A stretch of DNA of 64,000 nt from Carallia brachiata (lineage: Eukaryota > Streptophyta > Magnoliopsida > Malpighiales > Rhizophoraceae): assembly GCA_021464245.1 (NCBI GenBank), contig JADCRB010000016.1, positions 13,695,440-13,759,439 of the forward strand. The letters run 5' to 3'. The translations under genes and the position numbers were made by a program. Below are positions 33,920 through 47,760 of this stretch, piece by piece. Each line of letters opens with the position of its first letter. Positions within the stretch are counted from its first letter, which is position 1. The notes beneath the pieces were generated by a model that made no database searches, was not told where the DNA came from, and worked only from the letters and a program-made list of their open reading frames with translations.

Positions 33920-36900
33920 CCTTTTGCCTTGCGCCACAATCACCGAAACACCCTACGTTCCTCAAAAAGGATTTGTTGTTTTGGGTTTTGTGCTTTGGGT
34001 GGATCTTCTTGATAAAAGGTTAGCATAAGGGAGGATTTTTTTCAAGTTTGGGACACTTCGGGTGAGACGTGGAGATGTTTTAGCTTGACACGTGGCGGCG
34101 TTGATGATTCTTATAGAAATTGAATCCTGGCAACAAAGAAAAAGAAATCTGTCTAGGAAGTGAATGGTAACGGCCATATGGGTCTAGCCGGCCAAGCCAG
34201 ATCGCAGGAAAACCTCCGTAGACGTGCCTTGGGTGCATGGCATGGGACTTTTTGGTCGCAGGCCACGCAGGGGCGTGGAACCAACAGAGAGTTCCAGTTA
34301 GTAAACGAACTGAGTTCGTGTAAGAAATCATGAGTGTGAAGTCGTGTCAATTGAAATAGTAAGATTAAACTTACCGTGAACGTAATGTTAGGAGTTAGTT
34401 TTGCTTTATTTGGCTTGGTGGCTTTTTTATGCGGTTGTGCATGTTAGCAATCATTTTAATGAGAATTGTGAGATACCATCTTGTTGCTTTTAAATGACCA
34501 CTTCTTGTTTAGCTATCTATCATTAACTTGAAGCCTGAAATTGCACATTCATCTGACGTAAAATTGCTCCGTTATGTTGCAAAGTTTGATAAAACATCCT
34601 CGCCGTTCTTGTTTCGAATTGATGGGCTCCCTTTTAAAGTTTTGGGACTATCAGCTAGCGCATCGTTTTAGAGAAGTCATTTTTTGTGCCAACCATTTGG
34701 CAAAGTTTGGACATTTGACAGGACTTACAGTGTGTTAGGGAAAATACCTTAGAAGGAAAGAAAAGGAAAATTGCAATTTTCGAACAACTTTCATTTGTTT
34801 GGTTTTCGTGAAAAAACTATGAGAAAACATTATTAGGAAAAAGAAAAGATGGCACTGTACAGTATCAAATCCCACTAAAAGCTACAAGTTAAAAAAAAAA
34901 GCAAAATACTTAAAATTAAAATTATTAAAATAACTCCACCCTTATTAATTTTCAACCACTAAAAAATTATGTGTAGGGGAAGTTTTGTAATTTTGTTCAT
35001 TTTCTTATTATTTTTTTTCTTGTATTTTTTTATCTATTCGAACAACGAATTCTTTCCTTTTTATTTCTCACAACCTTTTTTCTTATCAAAATCTCACAAT
35101 TCAAGCAAATCAATTATTATAATTGGTAACTAGCACATCTCTTCACAGCCATCTGAGTCCCCTTTCGACGCCTAATGTAGTTAGAGTATGTTTTAGTCCA
35201 TACTTTTCATGTTATTTTCTTGATGAATGAAAAAAATTGCTCTATCATGCAAACAATTGATTTCTCTCTCTTTTTTTTAAGGGAAAAAGAAGAAAAACTT
35301 GCGCGTGGATTTAGGGAACTGCCTCCCCTTAAACTCGAAAAAATATTTTTTAAAAAAAAGAAAAAAATGCTTTATACATATGTTATGCCTTGAATTGCTA
35401 ACCTAGCCTCCATTAATATGACAAGAAGAAACCCTTGCTCCCGCGAGAAAATAAAAAGATTTTGGTCAATTCAAAATTTATTTACAAAAAAAGGTTTTTT
35501 TTTGTTTTCCTCAAATTCACACCTATTAATTTTCTCCCATTGATTATCGTTGAATCAAAAATAAAAAAACTCTCCCATTAATTATATGACAATTAATCAT
35601 TAACTCAACTCTTGTTATTGTCGGCAAATATTATTATGGAAAAATATAGGTAGACAAAAAAAATATAGATACAAAATTGATAAATAATAATCATTGATTA
35701 TTTTTTCAATTAAATAATTAATATATATAATACAAATAAACGTATTTTTCATCAATTTTTTGTTATAAAAACTACAAAAAATTATGTTTTTAGAGAAGTA
35801 GATTTTGACAATTCGGTTGCTCAATCGAATGAGTGATGATAGCCGGACGAATTGAGGTCTGGCCCGTGGCTCCGAGACCGAACAGTTGCAGAATGTACAA
35901 GTTCGAAAGTCAATTATTTAGTATTTGGGCCAATGTTTGTCGCCTTGGAAGATGGGCTTGGGCTTCAAATTTTTTGTGCTGTGGTTAGAACCTTGGTTTA
36001 GCTGACTCAAATGACCAGAATGGAGCCTTATGGGTCGGAAGATATGGAGATTGGATAATGCCCATCTATAAGGCTGTTTATAAACTATTCAATCCGTTAA
36101 AAATTGCCTAAATCACATTGAATGTACTCGTAATTCCAAAATTGAGAGAAAAAAATTATTTGCAATTTTTAATTTTTTAAAATTGTTATAGGCGAATTGA
36201 TAGCAATTTCGTAATATTGAAAACTACAGTTAACCTGATCCACCCATACTAAATATTTATATATATATATATACTAAAAATGAGATCGTTTGCTCCAAAC
36301 AAGAAAAAAAGGTTACCTTTCAGTCATCTTTCATTTATTTGTTTTTCATACATAGAGTATTATCATTATAATTTCTTCCTTTTTAGATAGAATAGTAATA
36401 TTTTATTTAAACGAAAAAGAAAAAACTAAAATATGGTTGAGTAGTTATGAAGGCTAACTTCTTTTTAATGTTGAACACGTACATCTTTTCTTTTAGACAG
36501 TATAATTCCGATTCACGTGTCTCAATTGTTTGATCTTAATAACTGTTGATCTTGTTATCCTTCTTGATTCCGTAGTTGCGTGTAATGCAGAGTTGGTTTG
36601 AAGAAGAAGAGGAGAATTTGGATGAATATTTAATTGAATTCTCTAATTTTTTGATTGAATATTTAACCGAGCAGACAAATTTCACTTTATATAAATATTT
36701 GAAAAAAAATTCCAGAGATAAGTTGTAAAATTATGAAAACTGTCCGAATTACCCAAACCAAACAGCAAAATAGTGGATTAATTTGGACGATTTGAACGGT
36801 TGGTAGATTGATTATAATTTAAAATTTTCAAAACTGTCATCACGACAGTTTGATTGCAATTTTTTTTTTAAATCACTTAATTCGATCAATAAACGTCCTC

Positions 36901-38360
36901 AATCATCTCAATTCTCAAGTATTATTTTTGTGGGATTCAAGTCTATTAGAACTATTTCCATTAAATATCCTTTTTAAGAATTAGTCTAAATTCTATTAAG
37001 GACTAAGGACAACAATTTTTTTTAAAAAATAAGTGGATTCGAAGTGCTATTTGTTGGTCTATTAGAATATTTGTTGGTCTAGATTCCATTAAATATCCCC
37101 TTTTAGAATCGGTCTACGCATTAGGCATGCGTAGAATCATCTCTATTAACGACAGAAAGGCACGCATGGAGTGAAAGGTGCTTGTCACAGGCTCAATGAT
37201 ACTCCCTGTAATTCGCATTGAACAGTTGGGATTAAACGGCAAAGTTTGGTCCCTTCAAGACTTGGTCTGATTCCCTCAATAATGTTACAGTAGGACCTCT
37301 CACCAGGACAGACAACACTACGATGTCCAATTTGTTTGACTTGATGATGATGTCCGGGGAAAAGCATCACTTCCCTCATCCCATACACAGTTGTCTCTGA
37401 AAAATCAATTTCAACAATGGAAGAATTAATTGTAGGAAACTCCAGCTTATGTTTTGTCATTACTCATTACAGCCCAATATTGATGTCCTTTCTCCTGAAT
37501 GTTGCCAATCTTTTCCACTTCCTCTTTTTTGTTCTGTTTTCAGAAATTTTTTTTTTTTTAAATCTGTAGAAGAGATAGTAGCTCGTTGTTAGAAAAGAAA
37601 ACAAGTAAGAGAGAAAATTAAAATTTAAACCTTAGACTTGTTAGTAGAAAGTTCACATCTTCAACTATTTCAACTTAAGTAGGTCTTCTAAAAAAATTGT
37701 TATTTAAAAGTAAATTTTAACATCAAATATAGTTAATGTAGATATAAGAACAGTCTTAAACAATTTAAGGCTAGAATCAAAATCTTTGTAAATATCAATT
37801 AACCACCACTAGAGAAGTTCTGGATCCCATGCATGTCAGCGTCTTTCCCCACAACTTGCGTGAGATATTCTCAGAAGGAAAAGTTGACAGATGGTGGCAA
37901 GTAAGGACAGAAACCACACAAGTTTCTAGTTGAAAAAAGGAAGATACACTCATACACGTACGTACAAATGATGCAAAGATCTTTCCTTTTCAAGGCAAAA
38001 GAAATTCATGGGCATGGTCAGGGAGTTAAACTAAGCTAATCTTTACCTTCTGCCTAAGGACTTCAACCAAGTTCAATTCAAGTGAAACAGTAAAAAAAAA
38101 GGTAAAAAAGATATGTCTACAAGAAAAGTTACTAAAAAAAATTTCTGTAATGTAACGAGTTGAGAATTTTTTGTAATTACATAAATTTATTGTACAATAG
38201 AAAAATAATAATTTTTTTTCTATACACTTTTAATCAACGTGGTTATAAAATGAATTTATATAATTGTATTAGGAAAACTTTTTTTAGAAAATTCCTCCAT
38301 ACATGTAATAGAGCCAAAACAAAAAACTCCAGCTGACAAAGTTATCAAGAAATAGCTTCA
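33920..38360. other. Long spacer between TIL and the carboxypeptidase
   Basis: The first 400 bases are the probable TIL promoter. The rest is AT-rich. A minus-strand frame of 91 codons at 37185-37460 has balanced composition but matches no family known to me and has no flanking splice logic, so it is not called. A weak direct repeat (ATTAAATATCC with TTAGAATCGGTCTA-like text) occurs at about 36950 and 37085. Confidence 0.5.
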
Positions 38361-38423
38361 ATCTCATGCCATTGGTAAGTGGCAACCCTCACAGAAACAG
38401 AGACACAGACACAGAGAAAAAGA

Positions 38424-41400
38424 ATGGGTTCTTATGCATCTCTGCTGCTGTTGATCTTTATTATATTTATTGCCACTATACCAGAAACAAAATCAATGCA
38501 AATTTTCCCTCCAAGGACAACAAGCTATCAATCTTCAACAGCCAAGAAACTAAAGGCATCTCAACCAAAGATTCCTAATTATGAGACCCATTACTTCCCT
38601 CAGGTTCTTGATCACTTCACCTTCAGACCCAGTAGCTCAAAAATCTTCTATCAGAAGTATCTCATGAACAGCCAATACTGGCACAAAGAAGCTCCCATCT
38701 TTGTCTACACTGGCAATGAAGGTGACATTGAGTGGTTTGCCTCCAACACTGGCTTCTTGCTGGACATTGCTCCCAAGTTCCGGGCTCTTCTGGTTTTCAT
38801 CGAAGTACAGCTTCTTAGAAACACTTAGAAAACGTATCTTAAAAAACATATCTATGATTCATATGAGATCCTTACACTTTAGCGACGTGGGATTTTATAC
38901 TCTTTAACAGATTTCGTGTCATTAAATTTTTGATGGCTTTTTGTTAATGTGTGCGTGTTTTTTACAGCACAGATATTATGGAAAGTCGCTACCATTTGGG
39001 AAGCAATCCCACAAGTCAGCAGAGACACTTGGTTACTTGAATTCACAGCAGGCTTTGGCTGACTTTGCAGTTCTGATAAGGAGCTTGAAGCAGAACCTTT
39101 CCTCTGAAGCATCTCCTGTGATAGTCTTTGGTGGTTCTTATGGTGGAAGTAAGCTCTCAAAACGAACTTCTGAACTAAGAACAATTCTTATTCAAAGAAC
39201 GAATGCCATCATTGGAGCAGCTCTTAATGCTCTTTTTTTTCCTGTTTGGTACATCGAAAAATAGCTTTTAATCCTCCTTAAATAACAGAACTGCAGTTTT
39301 TTTGTAGTAGAATTATTAATAGTGGACCAATTGCTGTCGTTTCTTTAATTTCTTGTCGCCAATTTACTTGCTTTGTTTATTCCTCACTTTCTTTCTCAGT
39401 GCTGGCAGCCTGGTTTAGGCTGAAATATCCCCATATAGCCATTGGTGCATTGGCGTCTTCGGCCCCAATTTTGCAGTTTGATGATATTACTCCATGGTCA
39501 AGCTTCTATGATGCTGTTTCCCAGGATTTCAAGGTTTCTTGTACCCTCTCTTTCTGTGTTTTTTTTTTTTTTTGTGCAGTTCTTCATCCTGCCATCTTCT
39601 AGTTTTAAGTTCCTTTATGAAACTAATCTGTGCAGGAAGCAAGCTTGAATTGCTTTGAAGTGATAAAAGGAAGCTGGGCAGAGCTGTTGGCACTTTCAGC
39701 CCAAAAAGAAGGCTTGGTTGAACTAAGCAGATCCTTTAGAAGTTGCAGGTGATTTATAAGCCACTGCTTGTAAAATATACTGTGGTTTTGATTCCATATG
39801 TTGCTGGTGAACGAAATTTGCAAAACCGGAAACTTTTTTTTGTGTGGGAGGGAATCCGCCTTCCGAAAGACAATATTAATTAGCATAACGTAGACTCCAT
39901 CACCAAGAAGCTGCTTCGTGAAGATGTTCAGAGTGCAATTTTTTCACCCCCAAAGATATTCCACTCTTCATCAGGGACTTTCATTCACTGGATTCAGTCT
40001 GGGATTGGTTGTGGTCAGCTTTTGTTTACACAGCCATGGTGAATTACCCAACCGAAGCAAATTTTATGAAGCCACTGCCTGCGTACCCCGTGACTGAGGT
40101 AAGACTCTGGGTTGGCCTGTTGCAGATATCTATAAACTTTAAGTGGAAATGAAACTTGATCATAAAGTTTGATGCATGATGATCTATGGACTTTTATTTT
40201 TCTCTCTTATTGTATATTTTTTCCCCAAATTCCACTTAAGTGTAGATGTGCAAGATTATTGATGCATTTCCATCAGGAGCTTCCAAGATTAGCAGGGTTT
40301 TTGCAGCTGCAAGCTTATATTACAACTATTCTCGTACCGAAAAATGCTTTCAAATAGAAAATAGACCTGATGCTCATGGCCTAAATGGTTGGAACTGGCA
40401 GGTACGGATTAGTTTTTACCGCACATAGATTAGTTTGTCATTCATCATTCCAACAACATTAGGTGCTAATGCAGTAGACCTTTAGATATCAATTTTAGAA
40501 TACGTCAGAACCATATTGGCCTCCAGTTTCCGGCGCAAGTTGTTTGCAAGTTAAATTCTTAGTTTGATCCCTCAAAACAAAGCTTAAGGAATCTTCTACT
40601 TTTCAGATTACTCCAAACTGGTCATTTCAACGACCATTCATAGCTTGTTTCAAATTGATTGTTATCCTTTCACCAACAATGGTGCAGGCATGTACAGAGA
40701 TGGTCATGCCAATGACTTGCTCCAAAGAAAGCATGTTTCCCCAATCCGACTTTGATTACAAAGATTTTGCAAAACGGTGCGTGAAAGAGTATGGGGTGGC
40801 GCCTAGACCGCATTGGATCACTACTGAATTTGGTGGCAAAGTAAAGTTTCTTCATCATTTTGTCTTTCTAATATACGAAGGATGTTCTATCAGCATAGAA
40901 GAATATTTGTCCGTGTAGTCACATTCTTTTTGTCAATGACTACATCGATTCGCAGAGAATTTATCAGGTATTGAAAAGATTTGGTGGCAACATCATATTT
41001 TCCAATGGACTGCAGGACCCTTGGAGTAGAGGAGGGTCAGTTCTTCTTCTTAAATCCATCTTCATATTAATCTTTCATTTTCGTGGCGAATCATGGTTGG
41101 CTAATTCTTCATAACAGCAATACTAGAGCTATCATTAGCATCCGCGTCTTGGATACAACATACTGGTGGTACTATAGAAGTCAAACAACTCATTTAGTTT
41201 CTTTGCATCCACAGAATCAGTTGAAAAGGGTGTATTATGATTCTGATTCTCTTCCATTCAGATCAAAAGTTAACAAAATTGATGCCTCTTTATCTCCTTT
41301 CTCGCATATGGGGCCTCGAAGATGGACCATTGTTAGTATATTTTTCTTCACATTGGATATAACTGATATTTGTTTGTTTCAATTGCTCAGTGTGCTGAAA

Positions 41401-41666
41401 AACATATCTTCCAGCATAATTGCCCTTGTCGCAGAAAAGGGTAAAGCTTGCTTTCTTCTCTTTTGCTATTCCTTAACATGTTTACCATAAGTGGATTCAA
41501 TCTGAAAATTTGTTGTTTGTTTCAAGGAGCTCACCATGTTGATCTTCGAGCTGCGACCAAAGATGATCCAGATTGGCTTATTCAGCTGAGGAGGCAGGAA
41601 GTTGAGATCCTTCGCAAGTGGATAAATGAGTACTATGCAGATTTAAAGCAAAGCACAGAAGGATGA
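38424..41666 (+). CDS. Lysosomal Pro-X carboxypeptidase-like (peptidase S28)
   Basis: This serine peptidase family removes residues after proline from the C-terminus of peptides, in vacuole/lysosome or outside the cell. Ten exons with GT-AG borders: 38424-38804, 38968-39148, 39400-39533, 39636-39748, 39975-40098, 40246-40401, 40688-40840, 40956-41035, 41391-41440, 41527-41666. Their sum is 1512 nt, exactly 504 codons. The start at 38424 gives a signal peptide (MGSYASLLLLIFIIFIATIP). An upstream in-frame Met at 38379 would put 15 polar residues before it and is less likely. Motifs: FPQVLDHFTF, HRYYGKSLPFG, nucleophile in GGSYGG (about Ser184), Asp in GLQDPWSRGG (about 435), His in AHHVDLR (about 460). 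The gene is intact throughout. It is unrelated to its neighbours. Confidence 0.93.
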
Positions 41667-44039
41667 TGAAGCTTAAGTTACACAACTGGCGGCTGCAAAA
41701 TGAACCAAAAGAAAAGTCAAAAGAGAATCTGTGTCAAAGGTCAAAAACAGTTGCAGTTGGACCACACTGTATCACTCTATGCTGCTTTGCCATCAAGCCC
41801 GCCCAAATTGTTTTTTTTTTCTTTTAAGGTTTAAAGGCCCAATAATGAATTGCATGCAAAGCCGACGCGACCAAATTCAAGTTGAGAACCCATTTCCTAC
41901 TTTTCTCTGTTCCAAATGGGTTGGTCACGCTCAAGTTACCTCAAAACTAAAAACGAGAGTAGATAATTTTTTGAAAAAATGGGGTTAGAGATCCACCTTG
42001 AAGGTGGGTTGCCTAAACCGTGTGTGCCGGTGACAAGAGAGCCCAACGGGCTGTTCCCATCCCTGTCAGGAGAGACGCCAACCACCTCTCTTTTTAAAAG
42101 TAAAAAAATCTATTATAATTATATTAGTTATTAACTTTACGGGTCAAAACTAAAGTAATTCTCGTATATCAATATTTCATTCAACTATCTTTATAGGAAT
42201 AGATACACCACCTAAGTATCAGTGGGTTGAATCTGTTTCAGTCGTTAGACACTACGACAATTATTGAATCTGAAATTCAATGTCGCGTTACAGCCTTTAG
42301 CCACATGGTTTGACCACCCAGCATTTGTCTGGGAAGGGTGCAAAAGCCGAGACTCAAACTCAAGTCGTCAGTGTGAAATGTACGCCTACTTATTATTGAA
42401 TTACCGCTTTGCAGCCAAGAGTGCGAGAGAAGATAATTTTGTCTTTTAGAAAATACTGATGTTGAATTCTAATTCTTTTTATTTTTTAATTCTTTAGAGC
42501 TGGTAGCCAATTGCAAATGGAGAATGAAGAGGGAGTAACTAGAAGTATTTCTTAATTGGAAGCCACCACCTCTACTATTGTTAAATCTTCATTAAAATTC
42601 TAACTCCAAAAGCAGAATAGGATTAATGGAAAACGAGAGAGTTAGTTTTATTTTATAACTCACTTGCTTATAAAAAAAGAATAAAAATAAATAGGGCTAA
42701 ATCAAAAAAATAAAGCCAAATTCAATTCTAAATCACCTAAAACTGAGTATTACACTATAAAACCATAACCAAGAAACCAAATACTAAGTGGGTATTGATA
42801 CTGTGATCTTGATGAACAGTTCAGGTGTCGGCTGGGCCGTATATGAGATCCAATTCAAGCCCAATACCAAAAGTACTGGGCAGTGAAAGCACTGTTACAA
42901 TGTTTTTAAGGACGTTGCATTTGAATATAAATTATTTTTGTCCTCGACAAAAAAAAAAAAAATTGTCTCTTACTACATGTAATAACTCCCTTTTTTTTTT
43001 CTTTTTCTTTTTGAACAACTGCTTTATGTAGTAACCTTGTTCCTCTTTGTGAGGGTCAAAATTAGAATTGTTTAGCATAATTTCTCGATAGCATGAGCTT
43101 CTATGCCATATTCCAACATTGATGTGCTTTCCTTAATAATTAGTCAGTCCAAGTAAGACCTGCTTGTATTACATTGACTCTAGTGATATTGCAGATTGTG
43201 GAAACAATGACCCAGATGTCAAAATGAGCTGGAGAAGCAGTTTGTGGACCTTTTAACCGAGGAGTTAAAACTGCAAGAGGTTAGCTGGAAACAGAGTTTT
43301 TTTGTGGTTAATCATTAAATTGGTTAAGTTAGTCCAGCTTCTGCAGAAAACCAAATGCAGAAGTGTCATTATACTAACCCAAGTTGGAAGAGTAATTGTT
43401 GAGTAGAACAGAACCAAGAAGCCAGCTATCTATGAAGTCATGAACCTTTCTTACTCAAGGACTTTGACAAAGGAGTCATCAGCAACTCGTTCCGTGGCCT
43501 CCAGTCAACACATTCATTTATGCAAGACATGAAAATTTTGCAAACAATCGGAAGTGTAGATGCAGCATATATGAAAGGTTGAATATAACAGGCCTTGTTT
43601 ATCAACAAAAATAACGGATGAAGAAGGCATAGAGAAAAAATCCTCCTACAAAAACCGACGATTAATTAACTGTAGTAACATAGAATTAGACTGGAAAGAG
43701 GCAGAAGAAAGTGCACTGGGAAGATAAAAAAGGCGGGATAATTACAAGATGATACAGAATCCTCGAGAAAAGAAATGAACATATGTTGGCCCATCATCCT
43801 TACAAATCAGCAGCAACCAAGTCACTCACATACATGGCCCCAGGGAGGATACATCGAATCCGAATTCTCCATCCATCAACATAGGATCAATCTGTTGCTG
43901 CTTCAAATGCAAGGGAAAACTATGTCAAAGAATACTCAAGGCAAATGCTAGTAGCACTTTTTTGGGACACAACACAGCAACCATTAACATATTCACTCAA
44001 AAACAAAGATGGCAAGGAATTGATTTTAGAACACAATGC
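41667..44039. other. Spacer with dispersed-repeat-like text
   Basis: After the carboxypeptidase 3' UTR, the DNA at 41980-42450 (GGTTGCCTAAACC, CCACATGGTTTGACCACCC) looks like a degenerate dispersed repeat. No frame is supported. The last 300 bases are the 3' UTR side of the response regulator gene. Confidence 0.4.
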
Positions 44040-46591
44040 TCATACCCTTTTGATCGTGGTATTCACTATGTTGTCCAAAGACTCGAAGCTGTTTTGAACG
44101 AACCAATTATGAGACTTTGTTTGTTGCTCCAAGAGATAGGCTTCATTGGGCTTCAATTTTCCATCCAATAAAGATTTCTCAAGTTCAGCAGGCTGAAAAC
44201 TGGATGAAGCACCAGTATTTATTTGACCAACCAAAGGTACATCAAACCGTTTTCTGTGATCTGTCTGGCTCAACAACCCAAGTCATTGCCAGAAACTAAC
44301 GAGTTTAAGGTACCGAATGAGTTACTTAGACTGGAATTGTAATCTTGACAAAGTTCTTCCCACCTTTGCCTTGCTGTGTAATTAATATCCGTAACATTGC
44401 CAACTAAGCTTGCTTGTCCTTGCACAGCTACTCTGGAATCATCCAAAGGTGCTGTAACAGCACTTGAAGAAGAAAAACCAATCGAGCCATTACCAAAGTG
44501 AGGATTGGTGGAAGGCATTTTGTCCCTCAAATTATTGGTAAGCAATGAACTGTGACTAAATGGTTGATTTAAAGGCAAAGAATTTGAAGGGAATTCGGAA
44601 AATTGAACTTCACCCTGACAGGTATCATTACTACTATTATGATCCGGAAAATTCGAAGTACCTCGAATGCCAACTTCAAAAGACTCCTGCTTAAATGAAG
44701 GCATGCTTAGAGAAGATTGAGCTCCAAATGCCCCCATAGACTGACATTCTCGCAGGTTTACTTGTGTCATCAGAGGGCTGGTTGAGGTATTGGATACTGT
44801 GTTGCCCAAGCTACCACTAATAGACACTCCAGCATCGGGGAATCTAGTTGCCCATGTAAAACCTGTTCCTCCACCACTGCAATTAAGTTCTTCGATGTGA
44901 ACAGTAGACTTGGTTTGAAGGTGGTTGGGTTCCAGTGATGATGTATTTCCTTGATATATATATGCACCTTGATTTGCTGGCAAAAAAGATCCTGGGAGCT
45001 TTCCAGGAGGATTATCAGAAATGCTCAAATTTTGGGAATTTCCTGACTGGAAAAAGCCCGATGAAGTTATTCCTGGCAAGGTTAAGCCAGCTCGGGAGTT
45101 CAGTCCACCAAGCATACTCCCATGTGAATAAGATGATAGAGATGCGCTTGAAAACCTTCCTGGTCCACTCAATCTGCGAAAATCTCCAAAACATTCCACT
45201 GAACTCATTGGCAAGTAAGAGGAGACTTTAACCCCTGATGTGGCAGCCATGTTGCCTTGCTGGTGTCCTCCTTCACTAATTTTTTTCAGATAAAGTCTAA
45301 ATTTCTGCATCAATCATTTAATGGTAAGCTTAAACAAGACTATTGAAACCAGGCATGTGAAGACTGAGTAACTGAAAGGAAAAAGTCAGGTATACCTGTA
45401 GATGGCTTGCCACATTTTCCCTTGTAAGCCAGTCAACATTCATCATGTCAGAATTTTCTTTGGAACAATATCTACAGTTAGTTATGGGAAACAAGCTTAA
45501 TTGATTATCGAACCATTGCAAGGATATATGACATGAATGGGAAACATAACTTCTGTGCCAATGAAACTTACTTCCAGGACCCAATTGGTTAACAGCTTCA
45601 ATAAACTTCTGATGCAGCTCAGTAGACCAAACTACCCGAGGCTTCTTCTGACTCCCAGATTCCTCGTTCTCATGTTCATCTTCCTCATGTTCTTCTTCCT
45701 CCTCTTCACCCTGGTCCTTCCGTTTCAGATTTACTTTTCCATTGTGATCAGAATTACCATGTGAAGCAACTCCTCCACCTTCTCCAGCCCCGTCTGGAGT
45801 CTTGTGTTGATTTGTTGACCTGTTTTGATCCTTGGGTTTCAAATTCCTTTTCCTAATTACATGCTGCCATATGTTCTTCAGCACCTCCATTCTGACAGGC
45901 TTAATCAAATAATCAACAGCACCGTGCATGACACCCTTATAAACAAGCTCCTTATCACTATGGGCTGATAACACTGGGATAAAATTCACAGGAAAATGAT
46001 AAATCTGAAACAATCACCTGGTCTAAACCAAATTTTCTAACCTCCCACAAAAAAAACTCAGAGATTGCAAATAAAAGAATGGATTATCATTCTACAAATG
46101 CCACAAATTAAACGCAAGAAAGAAAGAGATAGAGAAGGGGAAAAAAAAAAAAAAAGAGGTTTCACTCACTGATAACAGGTAGGTCCATTTCAAGTCCCAC
46201 GAGCTCAAGAAGTTTAAATCCATCCATGTCTGGCATGTTGACATCACTTATGACAATGTCAAAATTGCTTTTGTTTTCTCGGAGCATCTTCAATGCCATC
46301 ACTGCCTGATTGGTAGTTGTAACTGCAAGAACCGTGTTCAACAAAGAATCCATATCTTAAGAAAACGGTCAAATCATCAATACCAAAGTACGGATTAATA
46401 CTGCAATTTAGACAAAAATTAGAGTATAAAAAGAATACAATTTTATTGGTTGTATTAAGGAAATTCAAAAAGAACCACCATTTGTCAAACAGGGAAAACT
46501 TGAATGAATAAAAAGATTGAATTACAGAGATATACAATATACATAAGAAAAACAATTTAAAATGGAAGCAACTAAACAGAACATAACTGAC

Positions 46592-46624
<33 letters not shown>

Positions 46625-46874
46625 GTCACAATGAAAAGGAAAAACTTAGAAAAGCAAAGCCGTCAAACAAATTTACAACCATAAAGAGAATTATAGAAGA
46701 AAATGAAAAAAACAGAGAATCAGAATGATAAACCAGACCCTCATAGTGGCATTTACGAAGCATTTTCTCCAAAACTTCAAGGCAAATGGGGTCGTCATCA
46801 ACAGCCAAGACGCGCAGAACATCTGGGAGCTTCTCTTCCTTAACAAGACCATTCATTCTGCCCTCTACATTCAT
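44040..46874 (-). CDS. Type-B response regulator, five exons, two frameshifts
   Basis: Type-B ARRs are nuclear transcription factors at the end of the cytokinin phosphorelay. Exons on the minus strand: 46739-46874, 46170-46322, 45572-45973, 45396-45471, 44040-45304. Receiver domain: [18 protein letters not shown], phospho-acceptor Asp in [14 protein letters not shown], Lys in DYLIKPV. An acidic linker ([17 protein letters not shown]) precedes the GARP/Myb-like domain: [19 protein letters not shown], then [11 protein letters not shown], then KFRLYLKKI. The C-terminal region of about 400 residues is low in motifs. Exons sum to 2032 nt, two short of 678 codons. One base is missing in exon 4 (near 45454, KKIL to DMMNV, in the DNA-binding helix). 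Another is missing near 44275 (GNDLG to LSQTDH). As given, the DNA-binding domain is not completed. Gly before LTREN is Trp here. The position next to TIL suggests ARR18. Confidence 0.88.
46596..46624. repeat. (GA)n inside response regulator intron 1
   Basis: About 14 GA units lie within the first intron of the type-B response regulator gene. Confidence 0.85.
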
Positions 46875-47760
46875 TACAATTTATGATTCAAATTCAAAGC
46901 CCCTCAAAAAAAAAAAAAACACCCGGATAACAAAAACAAAGATAGAACTATGAAACAGAGATTGCACGGGCCAAAAGATACAAAAGATTCGATCTTGCGC
47001 AGTTTTTTGATAATATTAGAAAGTTTCAGACTAAACCCAGCTGGCAAAAGAACAAAAGGACAGAAGGACAGAGATTCAATTGGAAGTGGATCAAAATAAG
47101 AACCGAGACAAGAAGAGAGCTAGAGATAGAGAGAGAGAGAGACAGAGAAATGGAAGTTTAGTGAAAAAGCTGTAGAAATGGGACAACGATGGTGATGGCC
47201 AGAGGTGAGTGGAGGGGGTTTCAACTTCAACTGCCAGCAAAACAAAAGTTTAATCGGTTGTTTTTAGCACAAAATAATCTCACTGCAAAATTATTAGTTT
47301 GAGTAGAAAGAGTTCAGTTTCTTATAAGTAAGATATCTTATTTGAGTTTTGAAGATTAAAAACACAGCTCTAAAAGAATTCTCTTAAAAAAAATTTGACA
47401 AAAACTCAACTGAATTGATGAGAATCAATATAATTTCCGCATATCAGGTCCTGCACCAAAAAACAAAGTAATCTCACCTCTCTCTCTCTCTCTCTCAACA
47501 GTGTATTTTGTCTTTAGCTTTCTTTTTGCCCCTTGAACAAAACACAAAGTCTTTAACTTTCTCTTGGTTTAAAGATTCAACCTTTGGATCTGTCTTCGAT
47601 CACTTTCACTAACTGCCTCTCTCTTGCAAACAACTTTCCATTTTTCTCTCGTTGGTATTTATGGTTAAATCTTTCTCTCTGACAGTCTTCTTATAGAAAC
47701 AGTGGACCATGGAGGAATGTTATTATGATAGCGAGTGCAGCATCTTTGACCAATCTGGAC
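46875..47760 (-). promoter_or_regulatory. Response regulator leader and promoter region
   Basis: This is upstream of the ATG at 46874 on the minus strand. It contains pyrimidine/purine repeats at about 47112-47136 and 47478-47496 and several CT-rich tracts, as in long type-B ARR leaders, which often have 5' introns. No precise start site is assigned. Confidence 0.35.

Noticed and set aside
37185..37460. 91-codon minus-strand frame upstream of the carboxypeptidase
   Set aside because: No recognisable domain, signal peptide or splice context. It is isolated in a spacer and of a length that occurs by chance.
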